From Kangiella profundi (GTDB lineage Bacteria; Pseudomonadota; Gammaproteobacteria; Enterobacterales; Kangiellaceae), in the NCBI RefSeq assembly GCF_002838765.1, contig NZ_CP025120.1:868001-932000 (forward strand): a DNA stretch of 64,000 bases. The letters are read 5' to 3'. Under the pieces are notes generated by a model, which saw nothing but the letters and a program-made list of their open reading frames with translations, made no database searches and was not told the origin of the DNA. Below, piece after piece: positions 54,722-63,807 of this stretch; positions within the stretch are counted from its first letter, which is position 1, and every line of letters starts with the position of its first letter. A program made the translations under genes and the position numbers.

Positions 54722-55301
54722 CCTTGAATTGCACGCGCCCGTTACAGAGCCAGCTGACCACTTCGGGGTATAGCTTATGCTCTTGCTGCTGAATTTTTTG
54801 CTGTAAACTTTCTTCTGTATCATCTGCTGTAACATGTATGCTCCGTTGTGCAATGATGGGGCCTCCATCCAATTCGGCCGTCACAAAGTGTACACTGGTT
54901 CCGTGCTCTTTATCACCATTTTCCAGTACTCGTCTGTGGGTATTGAGTCCTGGGTATTTAGGTAATAAAGACGGATGGATGTTAAGCATTTTGCCCAGGT
55001 AATGCTGAACAAACTCTGAACTAAGGATACGCATAAATCCTGCCAGCACAAGTACATCGGGCTGATACTGGTCGATAGTTTGGGAAAGGGCCTGTTCAAA
55101 ATCAGCGCGACTGGTAAATTTGGTGTGATCGACAGTTATTGCAGGGATGCCGGCCTTTTCAGCTCGTTCAAGGCCGAAAACGCCGGGTCTGTTACTGATT
55201 ACTGCAGATATGCGGCCTTCGATAGCGCCGTTCTTGACGCTATCTATGATGGCCTGAAGATTACTTCCGTTGCCGGAAATGAGAACAACGATGTTCGACA
55301 T
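54681..55301 (-). CDS. purN: Phosphoribosylglycinamide formyltransferase
   Basis: 206 residues using 10-formyl-THF in the third step of purine synthesis. Motifs: VVLISGNGSNLQAIID at the start, LAGFMRILSSEFVQHY, the catalytic NIHPSLLPKYPGLNTH, and GTSVHFVTAELDGGPIIAQ with the catalytic aspartate. It starts 14 bases after purM and forms the standard purM-purN operon. Confidence 0.96.
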   Translation of the reverse strand: MSNIVVLISGNGSNLQAIIDSVKNGAIEGRISAVISNRPGVFGLERAEKAGIPAITVDHTKFTSRADFEQALSQTIDQYQPDVLVLAGFMRILSSEFVQHYLGKMLNIHPSLLPKYPGLNTHRRVLENGDKEHGTSVHFVTAELDGGPIIAQRSIHVTADDTEESLQQKIQQQEHKLYPEVVSWLCNGRVQFKDGKAWLDNQVISI

Positions 55302-55315
55302 GGCTACGAACTGGT

Positions 55316-56353
55316 TTAAAGAACAACTTGTTCTTCATCACCATCGCGAGCCGCGATATAACCGATGTTGTAAACGGTTTCACCTAGAGTTTGTAACAGG
55401 TCAGATGCTCTTTCCGCATTTTCCTTGCTAACCACCAAGACCATACCGATACCGCAGTTGAAGGTACGATGCATTTCATGGCGATCAACGTTACCCTCTG
55501 TCTGAAGCCATTGGAAAACTTTAGGCATTTGCCATGCACTAGTGTTGATCATGGCTTTACTGTTCTTAGGCATAACACGAGGTAAGTTTTCCTGTAGACC
55601 ACCGCCAGTAATATGGGAGATGGCTTTAACTTCTACTTCCTTGAATAGGCGTAGCAAAGGCTTTACGTATATACGGGTTGGCTCAAGCAGTGTTTCGCCC
55701 AAGGTTTTGCCGTTTTCAAATTCCGCATTGACGTCTGCACCGCTGACTTCAAGGATTTTACGAATCAATGAATAACCGTTTGAGTGTGGGCCACTTGATG
55801 CAAGACCTAGCAGAACATCACCAGATTTAACCTTGCTGCCATCAATGATTTTTTTCTTATCAACGATACCAACACAGAATCCAGCCAAATCATAGTCATC
55901 GCCTTCATACATGCCAGGCATTTCTGCGGTTTCGCCACCGATAAGAGAACAACCAGATTGTTCGCAACCATTAGCAATGCCTGTGACCACATCTGCTGCA
56001 ATATCTACGTCCAATTTGCCGGTAGCATAGTAATCAAGGAAGAATAGCGGTTCCGCACCCTGAACAACCAGGTCATTGACGCACATGGCAACCAGGTCGA
56101 TTCCCACGGTATCGTGCTTTTTAAGATTCAAAGCAAGACGTAGTTTTGTGCCTACGCCATCGGTACCCGCAACAAGTGCCGGTTCTTCATAACCTGAGGG
56201 CAAATCGAATAATGCACCAAAGCCACCAATACTTCCCATCACTTCAGGACGGTATGTTTTCTTACAGACGTCTTTAATTCGGTCTACTAAGGCGTTACCT
56301 GCATCAATGTCCACACCTGCGTCTTTGTAGCTCAGGGATTTTTTGTCGCTCAT
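55316..56353 (-). CDS. purM: Phosphoribosylaminoimidazole synthetase (AIR synthase)
   Basis: 345 residues from ATG 56353, equal to E. coli PurM. TAGGAATTCAA gives a well-placed ribosome site, so the longer upstream frame is rejected. Landmarks are [30 protein letters not shown], the ATP-site [21 protein letters not shown] and [11 protein letters not shown]. It closes the imidazole ring in purine synthesis and is followed by purN. Confidence 0.97.
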   Translation of the reverse strand: MSDKKSLSYKDAGVDIDAGNALVDRIKDVCKKTYRPEVMGSIGGFGALFDLPSGYEEPALVAGTDGVGTKLRLALNLKKHDTVGIDLVAMCVNDLVVQGAEPLFFLDYYATGKLDVDIAADVVTGIANGCEQSGCSLIGGETAEMPGMYEGDDYDLAGFCVGIVDKKKIIDGSKVKSGDVLLGLASSGPHSNGYSLIRKILEVSGADVNAEFENGKTLGETLLEPTRIYVKPLLRLFKEVEVKAISHITGGGLQENLPRVMPKNSKAMINTSAWQMPKVFQWLQTEGNVDRHEMHRTFNCGIGMVLVVSKENAERASDLLQTLGETVYNIGYIAARDGDEEQVVL

Positions 56354-56485
56354 TTGAATTCCTAGATAAAAGTTGGCTCGGGTCATTAGACCCCGTCAAA
56401 AATTGCGCTAATTTTACTAGATGCGGCTATTGATAGAAAGGAGTGGTCTTGAAAAAAGCACTAACTTAATGGCTAACAGGCAAAG

Positions 56486-56509
56486 AAAAAGCGGCCGAAG
56501 CCGCTTTTT
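56486..56509. terminator. Bidirectional terminator downstream of the OmpA-like gene
   Basis: AAAAAGCGGC-cgaa-GCCGCTTTTT is a 10-bp perfect stem with a tetraloop. It lies 15 bases beyond the stop of the minus-strand OmpA-like lipoprotein gene. Confidence 0.88.
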
Positions 56510-56523
56510 GATAGTTGAACTAC

Positions 56524-57189
56524 TTAGTTTTGTGGATCTGGGGTGATGGTCAGTTCAACGCGACGATTTTTCGCGCGGCCTGCCTCAGTTTCATTTGGAG
56601 CAACTGGGTAACGCTCACCATAACCTACTACGCGTAGGCGGTTATTGGGAATTTCGCGCTGACGTAGGTAAGAAGCTACGCTATTAGCGCGTTTTTCAGA
56701 TAGCTCCTGATTGTAAGAATCACTACCCACAGAGTCAGTAAAGCCTGCAACTTCAAGGTTTGTGTCTTTAAATTTATACAAAACCTTAGATACAGAGTCT
56801 AAAACAGGGTAAAAATCACTATCAATCGCATAGCGGTCAGTCTGGAACGTAATGTCACCAGGCATGATTAGGTGAATCTGATCGCCATCACGCTGTACAC
56901 CAACACCAGTACCTGCCAGCTCTTCGCGAAGCTCAGCTTCCTGGCTATCCATATAAGCACCGATACCGGCACCAATTGCACCACAGCCTAAAGCTGCATT
57001 ACGGGCACTTTTACTGTCGCGGGTTGCACCTATCAGGCCACAGGTAATGGCACCAATAGCTCCATATTTAACCGTATTGCTGGTTTTTTCTTCACCTGTA
57101 TATGGGTCAAAGGTTGTACAGCCTGCACCAATTGCTGCTGCCACAATTGCAGCCGTTACTGTTTTCATAAAAGGGGTCGAAATTTTCAT
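56524..57189 (-). CDS. OmpA-family outer-membrane lipoprotein (YiaD-like)
   Basis: 221 residues from ATG 57189, preceded by GAGGAGAA. A lipobox (AAIGAGC) follows the signal segment. Next comes a glycine-rich, membrane-active region (YGAIGAITCGLIGATRD; NAALGCGAIGAGIGAYM), then a C-terminal OmpA peptidoglycan-binding domain (~115-215) with GFTDSVGSDSYNQELSEKRA and GRAKNRRVEL. The protein probably links the outer membrane to the cell wall. Confidence 0.9.
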   Translation of the reverse strand: MKISTPFMKTVTAAIVAAAIGAGCTTFDPYTGEEKTSNTVKYGAIGAITCGLIGATRDSKSARNAALGCGAIGAGIGAYMDSQEAELREELAGTGVGVQRDGDQIHLIMPGDITFQTDRYAIDSDFYPVLDSVSKVLYKFKDTNLEVAGFTDSVGSDSYNQELSEKRANSVASYLRQREIPNNRLRVVGYGERYPVAPNETEAGRAKNRRVELTITPDPQN

Positions 57190-57347
57190 GTTAGATTCTC
57201 CTCGGGTTCCCCAAAAACATAAATTCATCATAGATCATCAGAATGAATACTAACTGAATTAACAGTGACTTATTAGCGTATCTTTGTATTTTATGTAAAA
57301 CAAAGAAGGTTGTGTGAATTGTTCCTCAATATTGCCAATAAAGCGCC

Positions 57348-57950
57348 TTATTTTAAGGCATAAATAGCCGGTAAGTTTCGCCATAAGCCTTTGAAATCCA
57401 TGCCACAACCAAATATATAGCGGTCAGGAACGGTTAATCCGGCAAAGTCAGGGGCAAATCCGGATAAAGGCTTTCTGGTGTGTTCTTTATCAACCAGTAC
57501 CGCGCATTGCAGGCTTCTGGGTTTGAGAGTAAGGCATTCATTGGCAATTGCTTCCAGAGTAATGCCCTCATCAAAAATATCATCAAGCAGCATGACGTGA
57601 TGATTATGGATCTCTTCGGCTTTCGGTTTGACCAGCCATTGCAATTTCTGTCCCTGAGTTTTGTCGCCATATCGAGTGGCGTGTAAGTAGCTTACGGATA
57701 CAGGAATAGTTAACAGGCGTAAAAGCTGTCCAGCGAAGTAGAGGCCGCCATTCATGATGCAAAAAATATGTAATGGTGCAGAATAGTCCTGAGTATTTAT
57801 CTGTTGAGCAAGTTTATTGATAGACTCGTCAACCCTTTGTTCGCTGACAATGATTTCGGCTTGCTCAAAAATATTTTCTGGGTAAGGGGTAGAGTGTTTG
57901 TCGCTGTCCGTTTGAACTTGCTTGCTTTGGATATTGTTATCTTTCGCCAT
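57348..57950 (-). CDS. Hypoxanthine-guanine-type phosphoribosyltransferase
   Basis: 200 residues from ATG 57950. The PRPP-binding motif is VMLLDDIFDEGITLEAIA, and the early loop is IFCIMNGGLYFAGQLL. The C-terminal FAGLTVPDRYIFGCGMDFKGLWRNLP is typical of the Hpt group that salvages hypoxanthine and guanine. The N-terminal ~35 residues are polar and extra. A longer frame to 58022 exists but is less typical. Exact base preference is inferred. Confidence 0.85.
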   Translation of the reverse strand: MAKDNNIQSKQVQTDSDKHSTPYPENIFEQAEIIVSEQRVDESINKLAQQINTQDYSAPLHIFCIMNGGLYFAGQLLRLLTIPVSVSYLHATRYGDKTQGQKLQWLVKPKAEEIHNHHVMLLDDIFDEGITLEAIANECLTLKPRSLQCAVLVDKEHTRKPLSGFAPDFAGLTVPDRYIFGCGMDFKGLWRNLPAIYALK

Positions 57951-58210
57951 GATTAAGGCTATGCCTGAGTGTGAAGTGTATGAACTGGGGATATTATAGG
58001 TAACTGCAAGTGAGCAATCCATTGCAAAAAAGTGACTTGGCCTGAACTATTAACAGACTGTAACGGCTATCTGGGCTAATTGCCTGGCGTGATTAGTAAA
58101 AACTGATAAAATGCCCCCATTGTTGGGAAATAACCCTATTGCCTGTTTTTCTATAGATATATTTATTGAATCAGGTAACGAAAAGATAATTAAAACAGGA
58201 ACTTAGATTC

Positions 58211-59275
58211 ATGAGACGTCTTTTAAAACAAAGTTCTTTCTTCGCATTGTTAATGACAAGCTTATTTATCCACCCTGCACAGGCTGAGCGAATTGCTGAT
58301 CTCTACTCTGCCAGCTGGCCCGTTGAAAGCCAGTCTACAACTGTTCGTCAGAAAGCAATGACTAATGCTTTTGCGGAAGTCCTGATTCGCGTTAGCGGTA
58401 GTAAAGATGTTGTTTATAATTCAGAGATTCAGGCTGCTTTGCCAAATGCACAAAACTACATGCGCCAATATTCCTACAAGCGACTAAGTGCGGCTGAGCA
58501 GATGGTTTACGAAAAGCCTTTATTGCTGGTTGCGACATTCGACAGTCAGGCAGTGAAGAAAATTTTGCAGGACGCTTCTCAGCCTGTCTGGTCTGAAAAT
58601 AGGCCATCCGGAGCTTTCTGGATTGCAATTGAAGAAAATGGAAGCCGCAGGGTAGCAACTGATGCAAATGATGCGGTGGCGATTTCCTTAAATCGTGCCG
58701 CCAGTCGTCGTGGACTTCCTGTTATATTGCCATTGATGGATCTGGAAGATAAGTCGCAAGTTACGGTTGGTGATATCTGGGGCCGTTTTACTGGGCCAAT
58801 CAAAAGGGCGTCTGAGCGTTACAATGCGGATTATGTAGTTACTGGTCAGCTATCACAGAGTGGGGAACAGTGGTTTGGCCGTTGGTCTATGGAGCTGGGT
58901 GGCTCAGTTGAAAATATTTCCAGTACCGCTGCCAGTAAACAGCAGCTTGTGGCTGATCTTGTAGATCAGGTTGCTGATAAACTGGCTTCACGTTTGGCGG
59001 TGGTATTCTCGGGTGAGGTATTAGCGGTCGAAATCTATGTGGATAATATTCATGATCTTGAGGCGTATGCTGGTGTTCGTAACTACCTTGCAAACTTGGG
59101 AATGACGGAGTCAGTGAAGGTTCTACAGGTTAAGGCTGATGCGGTTCTGTTCGAAGTAAAAGTGTTAACTTCACCACAAAACTTGATTGATGCCATCAAT
59201 ATAGGGAATAATCTGCGTCGCATCCCAACTGACCAGGGATTAAATGGGCGATATAGTTTTAGCTGGCGAGGTTAG
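58211..59275 (+). CDS. DUF2066-family exported protein
   Basis: 354 residues with a signal peptide (SSFFALLMTSLFIHPAQA). The body matches the DUF2066 family often found between purM and hda in gammaproteobacteria: TNAFAEVLIRVSGSKDV early and FWIAIEENGSRRVATDAND later. Molecular function is unknown. It probably heads an operon with the next two genes. Confidence 0.85.
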   Translation: MRRLLKQSSFFALLMTSLFIHPAQAERIADLYSASWPVESQSTTVRQKAMTNAFAEVLIRVSGSKDVVYNSEIQAALPNAQNYMRQYSYKRLSAAEQMVYEKPLLLVATFDSQAVKKILQDASQPVWSENRPSGAFWIAIEENGSRRVATDANDAVAISLNRAASRRGLPVILPLMDLEDKSQVTVGDIWGRFTGPIKRASERYNADYVVTGQLSQSGEQWFGRWSMELGGSVENISSTAASKQQLVADLVDQVADKLASRLAVVFSGEVLAVEIYVDNIHDLEAYAGVRNYLANLGMTESVKVLQVKADAVLFEVKVLTSPQNLIDAINIGNNLRRIPTDQGLNGRYSFSWRG

Positions 59276-59322
59276 ACAGTCGTTCAGCTATAATAAATAG
59301 AAAGGGAAATGCAATAAAAAAC

Positions 59323-59940
59323 ATGAGCTTAAGTATACTGCCAAATATCATTACTATCATGCGGATAATTCTGATTATTCCGTTTGCTTACTATGTGATG
59401 GTCGAACAGTATGCGCTTGCTTTGATTATTTTCCTTATTGCAGGCCTGTCTGACGGACTTGATGGTTTGCTGGCGAAGCGTTTTCGTTGGCAAAGTCGCT
59501 TTGGCTCTATCACTGATCCACTTGCAGATAAGTTATTATTATTGGTAGCGCTTCTACTGTTAGTGGTTAAGGGGCATATCTCGTGGACCTTGTTCTGGGT
59601 TTCAACTGCAAGAGACGTGATTATTGTTGGTGGTGCTACTAGCTACCATTACCTTGTTGGCCCCTATGAGATGCAACCCTCACTGATTTCTAAGTGGAAT
59701 ACCGCGTTATTGATTTTGCTTGTGCTGTTGGTGCTTTTAACTGTTGCGGGTTGGTATCCGGTTCCTGAGTTACTTTTGCAAGGTTTAGAAATAACAGTGA
59801 TATTGACCTGTATCATCAGTGGCCTACATTACATCTGGCTGGGTGTCGTTAATTACAAGTCAGTGAAAAATCAAGCAAAGTCACATTCGAGCCCGCAATC
59901 GCACTCAAGCTCAGACTCGACTGAGCCACCAGAACAATAA
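59323..59940 (+). CDS. CDP-alcohol phosphatidyltransferase
   Basis: 205 residues with about five membrane segments. The family motif DG-x2-A-x-x8-G-x3-D-x3-D is present as DGLDGLLAKRFRWQS then FGSITDPLAD, although lysine replaces the usual arginine (AK for AR). PgsA-type enzymes make phosphatidylglycerol phosphate, and this may be a second, non-essential member. The C-terminal tail is serine-rich. It lies between the DUF2066 and hda genes. Confidence 0.88.
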   Translation: MSLSILPNIITIMRIILIIPFAYYVMVEQYALALIIFLIAGLSDGLDGLLAKRFRWQSRFGSITDPLADKLLLLVALLLLVVKGHISWTLFWVSTARDVIIVGGATSYHYLVGPYEMQPSLISKWNTALLILLVLLVLLTVAGWYPVPELLLQGLEITVILTCIISGLHYIWLGVVNYKSVKNQAKSHSSPQSHSSSDSTEPPEQ

Positions 59941-59957
59941 GCGACACTAATCATTTC

Positions 59958-60647
59958 ATGCAGCAACTACCTCTCGATATTGAGCTTCACTCTGACGCAA
60001 CCTTTGCAAATTTTGTGGAGGGCGAAAATCAGCTTTTGCTGCAAAAGCTCGATAGCATATGTCAGGGGGACAATGACTTCATCTATATCTACTCCGAAAA
60101 GGGTCACGGCCGTAGTCATCTGTTGCAGGCACTCACTCACGCTTTTTCAGAACAAAACCCAGACAAACTTATCGCTTATTTGCCTTTAGATAACAGCATG
60201 TTGCATCCTCAAATGTTAGATGGGTTAGTGGCTTTTGACTGTGTCTCGCTTGATGGAGTTGATGAAGTCATAGGGGAGCTTGAATGGCAAACGGCAATTT
60301 TCAATCTTTACAATCAGCTGAAAGAACAGGGCAAAAGCCTGCTAATCACCGGGTTATTGGCTCCATCGCAGATGAAAATCGAGCTTCAGGATCTTAAATC
60401 CAGGCTATCAGCCATGTTTATCTATAATATCAAGCCGCTAAACGATGAAGAAAAAAGGATCCTATTACAAAAGAAGGCCCAAGAGAGAGGACTGGAGCTT
60501 GGGACTGATGTTGCTCAATATTTGCTGGCTCGCCAGCAACGGGATTTGCCCACATTGCTGGAAATTTTAGATAAGTTGGATCAGGCTTCTCTTCAGGCCA
60601 AGCGTAAGCTGACGATTCCTTTCATCAAAGAAGTCCTTGATTTGTAA
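59958..60647 (+). CDS. hda: DnaA regulatory inactivator Hda
   Basis: 229 residues, a DnaA-like AAA+ ATPase lacking the DNA-binding domain. The N-terminal MQQLPLDI fits a beta-clamp-binding motif. The ATP loop has Hda's usual form, SEKGHGRSHLLQALTHAF. VAFDCVSLDGVDEVIG and DLKSRLSAMFIYNIKPL give the sensor and arginine-finger regions. With the clamp it promotes ATP hydrolysis on DnaA after initiation. Confidence 0.92.
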   Translation: MQQLPLDIELHSDATFANFVEGENQLLLQKLDSICQGDNDFIYIYSEKGHGRSHLLQALTHAFSEQNPDKLIAYLPLDNSMLHPQMLDGLVAFDCVSLDGVDEVIGELEWQTAIFNLYNQLKEQGKSLLITGLLAPSQMKIELQDLKSRLSAMFIYNIKPLNDEEKRILLQKKAQERGLELGTDVAQYLLARQQRDLPTLLEILDKLDQASLQAKRKLTIPFIKEVLDL

Positions 60648-60650
60648 AGG

Positions 60651-61007
60651 TTAGCTATTTGATTGCTCTTCAAAAAGAAACTCAAGACTAAGTTTGGCAT
60701 GTCTTAAATGTGGTATAACGATTGAACCACCAACCAGCATTGCAACACCCATAGCTTCATCCAGTTCAGCCTTATTCCACCCCTGTTTTACGCACTGTTC
60801 CAAGTGATAATCAATACAGTCGTTACAGCGCAAAACCATGGATGCAACCAACCCCAGCAGTTCTTTAGTTTTTGAGTTAAGAACACCTTCACCATATGCT
60901 GTTTTATCTAAGCCAAAGAAACGCTTTATTAGCAAACTGTCAGTATCAAGTGCTTTAGCATTGCCAAGCTCTCTTTTCTGACGGAACTCTTCAAAAGGAT
61001 GAGTCAT
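60651..61007 (-). CDS. Carboxymuconolactone decarboxylase-family (AhpD-like) protein
   Basis: 118 residues from ATG 61007, with GAGG correctly placed upstream. The family's thiol motif is LRCNDCIDYHLEQCVKQGW (CxxC...H). AVGVAMLVGGS-type sequence (MGVAMLVGGSIVIP) follows. Such proteins are alkylhydroperoxidase-like thiol enzymes or carboxymuconolactone decarboxylases. The CxxC suggests a redox role, but the substrate is unknown. It converges on hda with a 3-base gap. Confidence 0.85.
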   Translation of the reverse strand: MTHPFEEFRQKRELGNAKALDTDSLLIKRFFGLDKTAYGEGVLNSKTKELLGLVASMVLRCNDCIDYHLEQCVKQGWNKAELDEAMGVAMLVGGSIVIPHLRHAKLSLEFLFEEQSNS

Positions 61008-61146
61008 AATAATCCTCAATTGTACAAAAGAATCTATTGTACTGACGGCCAGATTTAGCTCAAGTAAAACTGCTGTTAGATGCTGTTTTATATAAAGTTT
61101 CTATGGTATAAATAGAGTGCTACGGCTTGGCTGAAGAGGAAAACCC

Positions 61147-62898
61147 ATGTCTCTGACCTCAGAGGATAATAAAGAATTATTAAATATATTAATGCAAGGG
61201 GAAAAAGTCTGGAATCAATGGCGCAAAGAGAACCCGAAAACTCACGCCAATTTTGACGGACAAGATCTTCGAGGCCTGGACCTGTCTGGTTGTGACCTTT
61301 CTGAAATGAGTTTCGTTGGAGCCAATCTTGCCTATTCGGATTTACAGGGTGTAGCCCTGATCGCGAGTAACCTTACAGATGCAAATTTATGTTACTGCAA
61401 TCTTACAGGTGCCAAGCTGATTGCAGCAAACTTGAAGCAAGCCAACTTAAGTCATGCCAATTTACTACATGCCAATTTATTAACCGCTATTTGTTTTAGA
61501 ACCGATTTATCCAGCGTAGATTTGCGCGATCATGATTTGCGTGGTCAAGATTTACGTGAGGCAAATTTAAGCGGTGCAGATTTACGAAATCAAAACCTGG
61601 AAGGTTTGGATATGCAGGGTGCTAAATTAATTGGCACTAAAATGGAAAACGTCAATTTACGTGATACTAATTTAAACAAATCTAATCTTTCTGATGTGGA
61701 TTTGTCCAGCTGTCGAATTGAAGGTGTGAGTTTAAAAAGTGCAAATTTAAGTAACGCAAATCTATCTGGGTTGGATCTTTCGGGTTTTAATTTAAGCGGT
61801 GTTAATTTTAAAGGTGCGGATCTACGTAGTGCTAACTTGACTAAAGCCAATCTCGATAATGCTATTTTAAGCGCTGCAAAATTATGGCAGGTTCAAACTA
61901 ACGGCTGGTCAATCCGTAATATTGAATGCAGTCATGCAAGCTGGGATCAGCGTGGCCGCGACTATACTCATTATGCAAAGAATCAATTTGAAAAACTGTT
62001 CGCAGACAAGATAACGTTTACGTTACGTTACCAGCGTATGCTTTCCTATCAAGATCTGGCAACTTTACCTTTTTTGATTGAGCACCTTGAAGCCAGTTAT
62101 TGGGGATGTAAGCTGCGTATTCGAGATATACGGAATGAGCCAGGAGATACAAGAGCTATCATTGTGGTCGAGGATACAGGAGGTCTAAACCCGACTATGC
62201 TTGAAGCCAGTTTGCGTCAGGAGGCTGAAAAATTACAGTCAATTCAAATCAGTCTTCAGTCAGAACGTAAGTTGCAATTTGAAATTCGTGAGTCGCTACA
62301 GGCCATTAAAGATAAATACTGGCCAAAACTGCTAGAGCTGTCGGAGATTGATAGCGATGCTAAAACACGTCGCCTGGCAGTATTGTTTACCGATTTAAAA
62401 GGCTTTTCTCATTGGACTGAAGAAGATAGAACTGAAAAGTTGTCATTGTTCCGGGGCTTATTAAAACCGGTATTGAAGAAATGGCAGGCTAGTTATCCAA
62501 ATATGGAAGGCGACTCGTTAAGAGCGACCTTTCAAAATGTCGAGAGTGCTCTAAGCTGTGCCGCGATGATTCAGAAAGTTCTGGCGGGTGCTGGTTTTGC
62601 CTTACGTATCGGCTTAGACATAGGTGAGGTTAAGATCACACACAACGAAATCACCGAGCAGCTTGATATTGAGGGCGATGCGATAAACTTTGCAGCGCGT
62701 CTTGAATCAATGGCTGAGCCGGGTGAAGTTCTGGTGTCAGAAAATGTTCGACATTATGCTATTCAGGCGGACTCTGCATTTACTTTTAAAGAGCAACGTT
62801 TGGCCTTAAAAAAGGCCGTTGGCGATAAGCAGGCCGGTGATAAGATTGTCTGTTACTCGGCACAACCACTGGCATTTGTGCAGCCTCCGGAGTCATAG
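61147..62898 (+). CDS. Pentapeptide-repeat protein fused to a class III nucleotidyl cyclase
   Basis: 583 residues. Residues ~40-250 are pentapeptide repeats of the A(D/N)Lxx type (GANLAYSDLQGV; AANLKQANLSHANLLHANLL), which fold as a right-handed beta-helix. A linker domain with coiled character (~265-395) follows. The cyclase domain (~408-560) has metal aspartates in FTDLKGF (D416) and EGDSL (D456), and N514 and R518 in INFAARL. D507 is at the purine-specificity position, but the usual lysine is N452. GAGGAAAACCC precedes the ATG. Soluble, with no signal peptide. Confidence 0.85.
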   Translation: MSLTSEDNKELLNILMQGEKVWNQWRKENPKTHANFDGQDLRGLDLSGCDLSEMSFVGANLAYSDLQGVALIASNLTDANLCYCNLTGAKLIAANLKQANLSHANLLHANLLTAICFRTDLSSVDLRDHDLRGQDLREANLSGADLRNQNLEGLDMQGAKLIGTKMENVNLRDTNLNKSNLSDVDLSSCRIEGVSLKSANLSNANLSGLDLSGFNLSGVNFKGADLRSANLTKANLDNAILSAAKLWQVQTNGWSIRNIECSHASWDQRGRDYTHYAKNQFEKLFADKITFTLRYQRMLSYQDLATLPFLIEHLEASYWGCKLRIRDIRNEPGDTRAIIVVEDTGGLNPTMLEASLRQEAEKLQSIQISLQSERKLQFEIRESLQAIKDKYWPKLLELSEIDSDAKTRRLAVLFTDLKGFSHWTEEDRTEKLSLFRGLLKPVLKKWQASYPNMEGDSLRATFQNVESALSCAAMIQKVLAGAGFALRIGLDIGEVKITHNEITEQLDIEGDAINFAARLESMAEPGEVLVSENVRHYAIQADSAFTFKEQRLALKKAVGDKQAGDKIVCYSAQPLAFVQPPES

Positions 62899-63786
62899 AT
62901 GACATTTACGCCCAGGTCGGTATTGTTATTAACAGCGGTTTTATTTTTTCCAGCAAGCATTTTCGCAGAAGAAGAAACTCCTTCCATTCCTTCTACAGAT
63001 ATCACCATTATTCCTATTGAGTCTGATGGGAAACTTACTAAAGTTGATGCTGGCAATGCTCTTAATGTGTTGCATAACGAAGGTTATGATAACCAGCCTC
63101 ACTTTTCAGTAGATGGCAAGCAACTCTATTTCACTCGAATGCTCGACCAGCAAACCGATATTTTTATTTATCGATTTGATGATAAGCAGTTATCTAATAT
63201 CACCAATACTCAAAATATCAGCGAGTACTCTCCCACTGTTTTCAATACCTCTAGCCTAAGCGTGATAGCAGTAAACCCCGAAGGCCAGCAACATCTACGC
63301 TTGGTTAGTTTAGTTGGTGATTCACAAAAAGTCCTTAACCCGGCAATTGAACCTGTTGGTTACCATGCCTGGCTTAATAATGAGTTGGCAGCTGTTTTTG
63401 TGCTTGGCGACGTAATGACCTTGCAGTTATTTGATATTAACTCTGATGGGGAATCAAAACCGCTAACTGAAAACATTGGCCGTTGTTTGCAGAGAATTGA
63501 AGAAAATAAAGTCAGTTTTACTCAGGTTATCGATGGTAAGCACCATTTGTTCACCTTGAATCATAAGGCTGAAGTTGAGACGACAGGCATAGTATTACCT
63601 GACGGTGTTCAGGATTATGTCTGGTGGGATTCTGAAGGAGTGCTGGTTGGTCAAAACAGTCAACTATGGTATATAAGTAGTACTCAAAAGAAACAGATTG
63701 CAGATTTACAAGAATTAAATATAAACAACATCACTAGGCTTGCATTACATAAAAGTAAACAAAAACTTGCGATAGTCCACGAGTAA
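62899..63786 (+). CDS. Exported TolB-like beta-propeller protein
   Basis: 295 residues with a signal peptide (RSVLLLTAVLFFPASIFA). The mature part contains propeller-type repeats like those of TolB: GYDNQPHFSVDGKQLYFTRMLDQQ and ISEYSPTVFNTSSLSVIAVNPEGQ. It begins directly after the cyclase stop, so the two are probably one operon. The ligand is unknown. Confidence 0.75.
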   Translation: MTFTPRSVLLLTAVLFFPASIFAEEETPSIPSTDITIIPIESDGKLTKVDAGNALNVLHNEGYDNQPHFSVDGKQLYFTRMLDQQTDIFIYRFDDKQLSNITNTQNISEYSPTVFNTSSLSVIAVNPEGQQHLRLVSLVGDSQKVLNPAIEPVGYHAWLNNELAAVFVLGDVMTLQLFDINSDGESKPLTENIGRCLQRIEENKVSFTQVIDGKHHLFTLNHKAEVETTGIVLPDGVQDYVWWDSEGVLVGQNSQLWYISSTQKKQIADLQELNINNITRLALHKSKQKLAIVHE

Positions 63787-63807
63787 TATCTCTAGGAGCA
63801 GTCTTAC

